From Eoetvoesiella caeni (GTDB lineage Bacteria > Pseudomonadota > Gammaproteobacteria > Burkholderiales > Burkholderiaceae_B), in NCBI RefSeq assembly GCF_003315175.1, contig NZ_QNRQ01000002.1:524666-588665 (forward strand): DNA of 64,000 nt, in the 5' to 3' direction. This document shows positions 62,041-64,000 of this stretch, in pieces (positions within the stretch are counted from its first letter, which is position 1; the number at the start of each line of letters is the position of its first letter). A program made the translations under genes and the position numbers. The notes under the pieces were generated by a model. It had not been told where the DNA came from and searched no databases. It saw nothing but the letters and a program-made list of their open reading frames with translations.

Positions 62041-63502
62041 GGGTGCCGTCCATGGTCAGCCACGCTATGGCTGTTGTTGGGTCGGTATGGATGTCCGAGG
62101 CGGCAATGCCGGCCGTTACAAGGCGCTGCACCCAGGCGGCGCTGCGCGGATCGGTGTGCTCGCCGCCCGGGGGCAGCAACAGGATGCGGGTGCCCGCGCT
62201 ATGGCCGGCGGCTTCGGCGATGAAGCCAATGGCGCCGCGGTCGGGCGTTTGGCGCCGGTCGCACGCTATCAGCAGTTTGCGGGGAGGATGCGTGAACAAG
62301 AGGTCAAGCAAGCTCTTGCGCTGCGCGCCGGTGTCGATAAGGCCCAGGTCGTGCGCAGGCGGCAACAGCGGCCGCGGCGGCCAGGGCAGGTCGGCGGGCA
62401 GTTCCAGGCCCGCGGCCAGGCATTGCCCGGTTTGACCGTCCTTGAGCCCTGGCGCGCCGTGCTTGCGGATGCTGGCCTGGTAATCGTCTCCGGCGGGCGC
62501 GTCGACGCCCATTTTTTCGCTTGAAGGTTGCAGGCGTTCGCGCAGGTCGGCGTAGCCGGGCAGGCTTGTATCGAGCGTGGTGGCGGCAATTTTGCGGCGT
62601 GCAATGACAAAGCAAAGCGCAAAGCAGGCCAGCCGGGGGATCAGTCCATAGACGACTACGCAGCCCAGCAGCCAGCTGGACCACAGCGTCTGGGCGGATT
62701 CGGGCAGGACATGCAAGCCGTTGCTGAGCCGCACGATGGTTTCGTCGGGCATGGTAAATCCCAGCAGGCCCGGCAGCCAGCCCAGGGCTTGCGTCATGGA
62801 GACGAAGGTGTCGGCCGACAATAAAGTGGTTTCCCAATTGAAGCCGTAGCGTCGGGCCGACAAGAGAGCCACCAGGCCCGTTATGGCGCTGAGCAGCGCA
62901 ACGGTCCACAGCCCATGGCTGGTTGCGGCCAGGACCCAGCGCAGGCTGCCATTGCGGTCCAGCAGTCCCGAGAGCGCGCGCGGAGCCAGGGCGCTGTCGG
63001 GGCCGCGCGCCAGTTTTTTCGTCAGCCAAAGCCAGGCCTGTCCAAGCCAGGTGCCTGCGTGCCGGCCTTGAAGGGCAAAGCTGAACAGCCAAAGCACAAA
63101 AGTAATGGCGTGCAGCCCCAGCAAGGCGGCCAGGGCCAGCAGCAGGTTGACCGGCCGGCTGCCATCGCCCAGAGCGCCCTGCGAAGCCGCCGCCCCCGCC
63201 AACAGAGTGACGAGCAGCATGGCCACCAGTGTCAGCCGGGCAATGCGGCGCCAATGGCCCAGGGTGTCTTCTATGCCTTCACGCTTTGCAAGCAGGGCGG
63301 CGCGCAGCAGGACTTTTTGCGTGAATCCCGTGCCTTGGGTGCGCGCCTGGCGCACTTCGCGGCTGTCTTCCAGCGGACCCCAATGGGCTTCGCGCAGGCG
63401 CACGAACTCTGCCGTCCAGTAACTATTGAATGACGAGCCGTTGCTTATGCTGGGGGTATGCGCTCGGCGGGCCGATGAAATCAAGTTGGCAGGACCGGAC
63501 AC
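62033..63502 (-). CDS. DUF2868 integral membrane protein
   Basis: 489 aa. At least four predicted membrane segments (LTLVAMLLVTLLAGAAAS; LLLALAALLGLHAITFVLWLFSF; WTVALLSAITGLVALL; LWSSWLLGCVVVYGLIPRLACFALCFVIA). A ~120-residue cytoplasmic C-terminus follows (LLIACDRRQTPDRGAIGFIAEAAG...). Overlaps the GTPase gene by 8 bp and begins at the stop of the YkvA gene, so a three-gene operon is likely. Role unknown; the GTPase partner suggests signalling or stress adaptation, inferred only from pairing. Confidence 0.86.
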   Translation of the reverse strand: MSGPANLISSARRAHTPSISNGSSFNSYWTAEFVRLREAHWGPLEDSREVRQARTQGTGFTQKVLLRAALLAKREGIEDTLGHWRRIARLTLVAMLLVTLLAGAAASQGALGDGSRPVNLLLALAALLGLHAITFVLWLFSFALQGRHAGTWLGQAWLWLTKKLARGPDSALAPRALSGLLDRNGSLRWVLAATSHGLWTVALLSAITGLVALLSARRYGFNWETTLLSADTFVSMTQALGWLPGLLGFTMPDETIVRLSNGLHVLPESAQTLWSSWLLGCVVVYGLIPRLACFALCFVIARRKIAATTLDTSLPGYADLRERLQPSSEKMGVDAPAGDDYQASIRKHGAPGLKDGQTGQCLAAGLELPADLPWPPRPLLPPAHDLGLIDTGAQRKSLLDLLFTHPPRKLLIACDRRQTPDRGAIGFIAEAAGHSAGTRILLLPPGGEHTDPRSAAWVQRLVTAGIAASDIHTDPTTAIAWLTMDGTHD

Positions 63503-63879
63503 TAGGACTGGCTGGATTCAACGGGACTGTGCACGGCCTTGGGCTTGAACCATTGGTCCAGCTTGTCGTGGGCTTGCGCCTTGACCTCGGGTGTAATGTA
63601 GATGGCGACGGTTGCAAGCGCGGCCGCCAGGACGCCAAGGTCGTCGGTGTAGCCGATCAGCGGCGCCAGGTCGGGAATGGCGTCCAGCGGGAAAATGAAA
63701 TAGCCCAGCGCGCCGTAGATGACGCGTTTGGCCCAGGCCGGCGTGCTGCTGCTTTGGGCCGCATAGTACAGGCATAGGGCTTTTTCAAGGAGCTCGCGGC
63801 CGAACGAACGGACTCGCGGCTCTAGCTTGCCCCAGAAGCGCGCCGGGCTGTACATGCTGCGGTATTTAGTATTGATCAT
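63502..63879 (-). CDS. DUF1232 (YkvA-like) membrane protein
   Basis: 125 aa from MINTKYRSMYSPARFW. Contains AKRVIYGALGYFIFPLDAIPDLAPLIGYTDDLGVLAAALATVA, the DUF1232 signature (YxxxPxDxIPDxxPxxGxxDD). Small integral membrane family with unknown function. The frame is open to 63933 giving 143 aa, but the internal ATG overlaps the end of another open frame in a coupling arrangement. Stop overlaps the DUF2868 start. Confidence 0.85.
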   Translation of the reverse strand: MINTKYRSMYSPARFWGKLEPRVRSFGRELLEKALCLYYAAQSSSTPAWAKRVIYGALGYFIFPLDAIPDLAPLIGYTDDLGVLAAALATVAIYITPEVKAQAHDKLDQWFKPKAVHSPVESSQS

Positions 63880-64000
63880 GCTGTGATGGAACCTCGTTGC
63901 GATCCAGGATCTTATTGTAGTGAAGAACTCCATCTATGACGGCATGGGAAAGAACCGCCGCGCTTGCCGCCATGATGCAGGGCGCAGCGTGGCGGCGGGT
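63866..64000 (-). CDS. Possible 3' end of an upstream gene, partial
   Basis: A minus-strand frame is open from the window edge to a TAA at 63866 (44 codons, ending SQHDQY), with MAASAAVLSHAVIDGVLHYNKIL inside. It overlaps the DUF1232 start (ATGATCAATACTAA), as coupled genes do. No family recognised; it may be chance. Confidence 0.3.
   Translation of the reverse strand, partial: TRRHAAPCIMAASAAVLSHAVIDGVLHYNKILDRNEVPSQHDQY

Noticed and set aside
63914-63929. TGTAGTGAAGAACTCC, a possible seventh operator
   Set aside because: Only the left arm matches; the right arm lacks CTAMA, and it lies inside the possible coding region near YkvA.

Overview
The window reads as chromosomal DNA of a GC-rich betaproteobacterium, most likely Burkholderiales of the Alcaligenaceae type (Bordetella, Achromobacter or Pusillimonas-like). 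This is inferred from gene content and order: smg-topB, aceK beside leucine-degradation genes, argS-SPOR-dsbA, DUF1840, bfd/bfr, and the intergenic GCCCCC/GGGGGC repeat. No rRNA, tRNA, CRISPR array or transposase was recognised.

Layout. 1-1.4 kb: end of a VanA-like Rieske oxygenase and an Fe-S-flavoprotein-like reductase. 1.5-6.4 kb: minus-strand smg, gluQ, topB and a SET-domain gene; the last two have Lys/Ala-rich tails. 6.7-9.4 kb: a DUF2946 gene and a TonB-dependent receptor, a pairing linked to copper control in Bordetella. 9.4-15.3 kb: leucine/acetyl-CoA metabolism (carboxylase beta subunit, thiolase, aceK, isovaleryl-CoA dehydrogenase). 15.5-22 kb: MBL hydrolase, LysE exporter, metC, dsbA, SPOR protein, argS. 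22-26.5 kb: a secreted RHS/DUF2235 protein, DUF1840 and a tandem repeat. 26.5-30.2 kb: serine hydrolase and leuA, the latter with a Leu-rich leader ORF. 30.2-40.3 kb: rpoN, bfd, bfr, prfC, rhlE, lemA and two TPM-domain genes.

The most interesting part is 40.3-60.5 kb. It holds an aldehyde dehydrogenase, a 7Fe ferredoxin, two paralogous TetR regulators, two isochorismatase-fold hydrolases and a complete branched-chain/urea-type ABC transporter. Its remaining genes are a 6-hydroxynicotinate-reductase-like Fe-S protein, an ApbE-like UPF0280 protein, two DUF1185 proteins, an enamidase-like amidohydrolase and a class III CoA-transferase. Next come a three-component Rieske oxygenase (reductase, ferredoxin, oxygenase) and a TIM-barrel protein. 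Six copies of one 16-bp operator, consensus TKTAGTNNNNNCTAMA, lie in the four promoter regions of this block and were not noticed elsewhere. I read the block as one TetR-controlled regulon for import, oxidation, reduction and hydrolytic ring opening of an unidentified N-heterocycle. The substrate is not determined by the sequence. The transporter's binding-protein gene is frameshifted as given.

60.5-64 kb: a GTPase/DUF3482 gene, a DUF2868 membrane protein and a YkvA-like gene, probably one operon.
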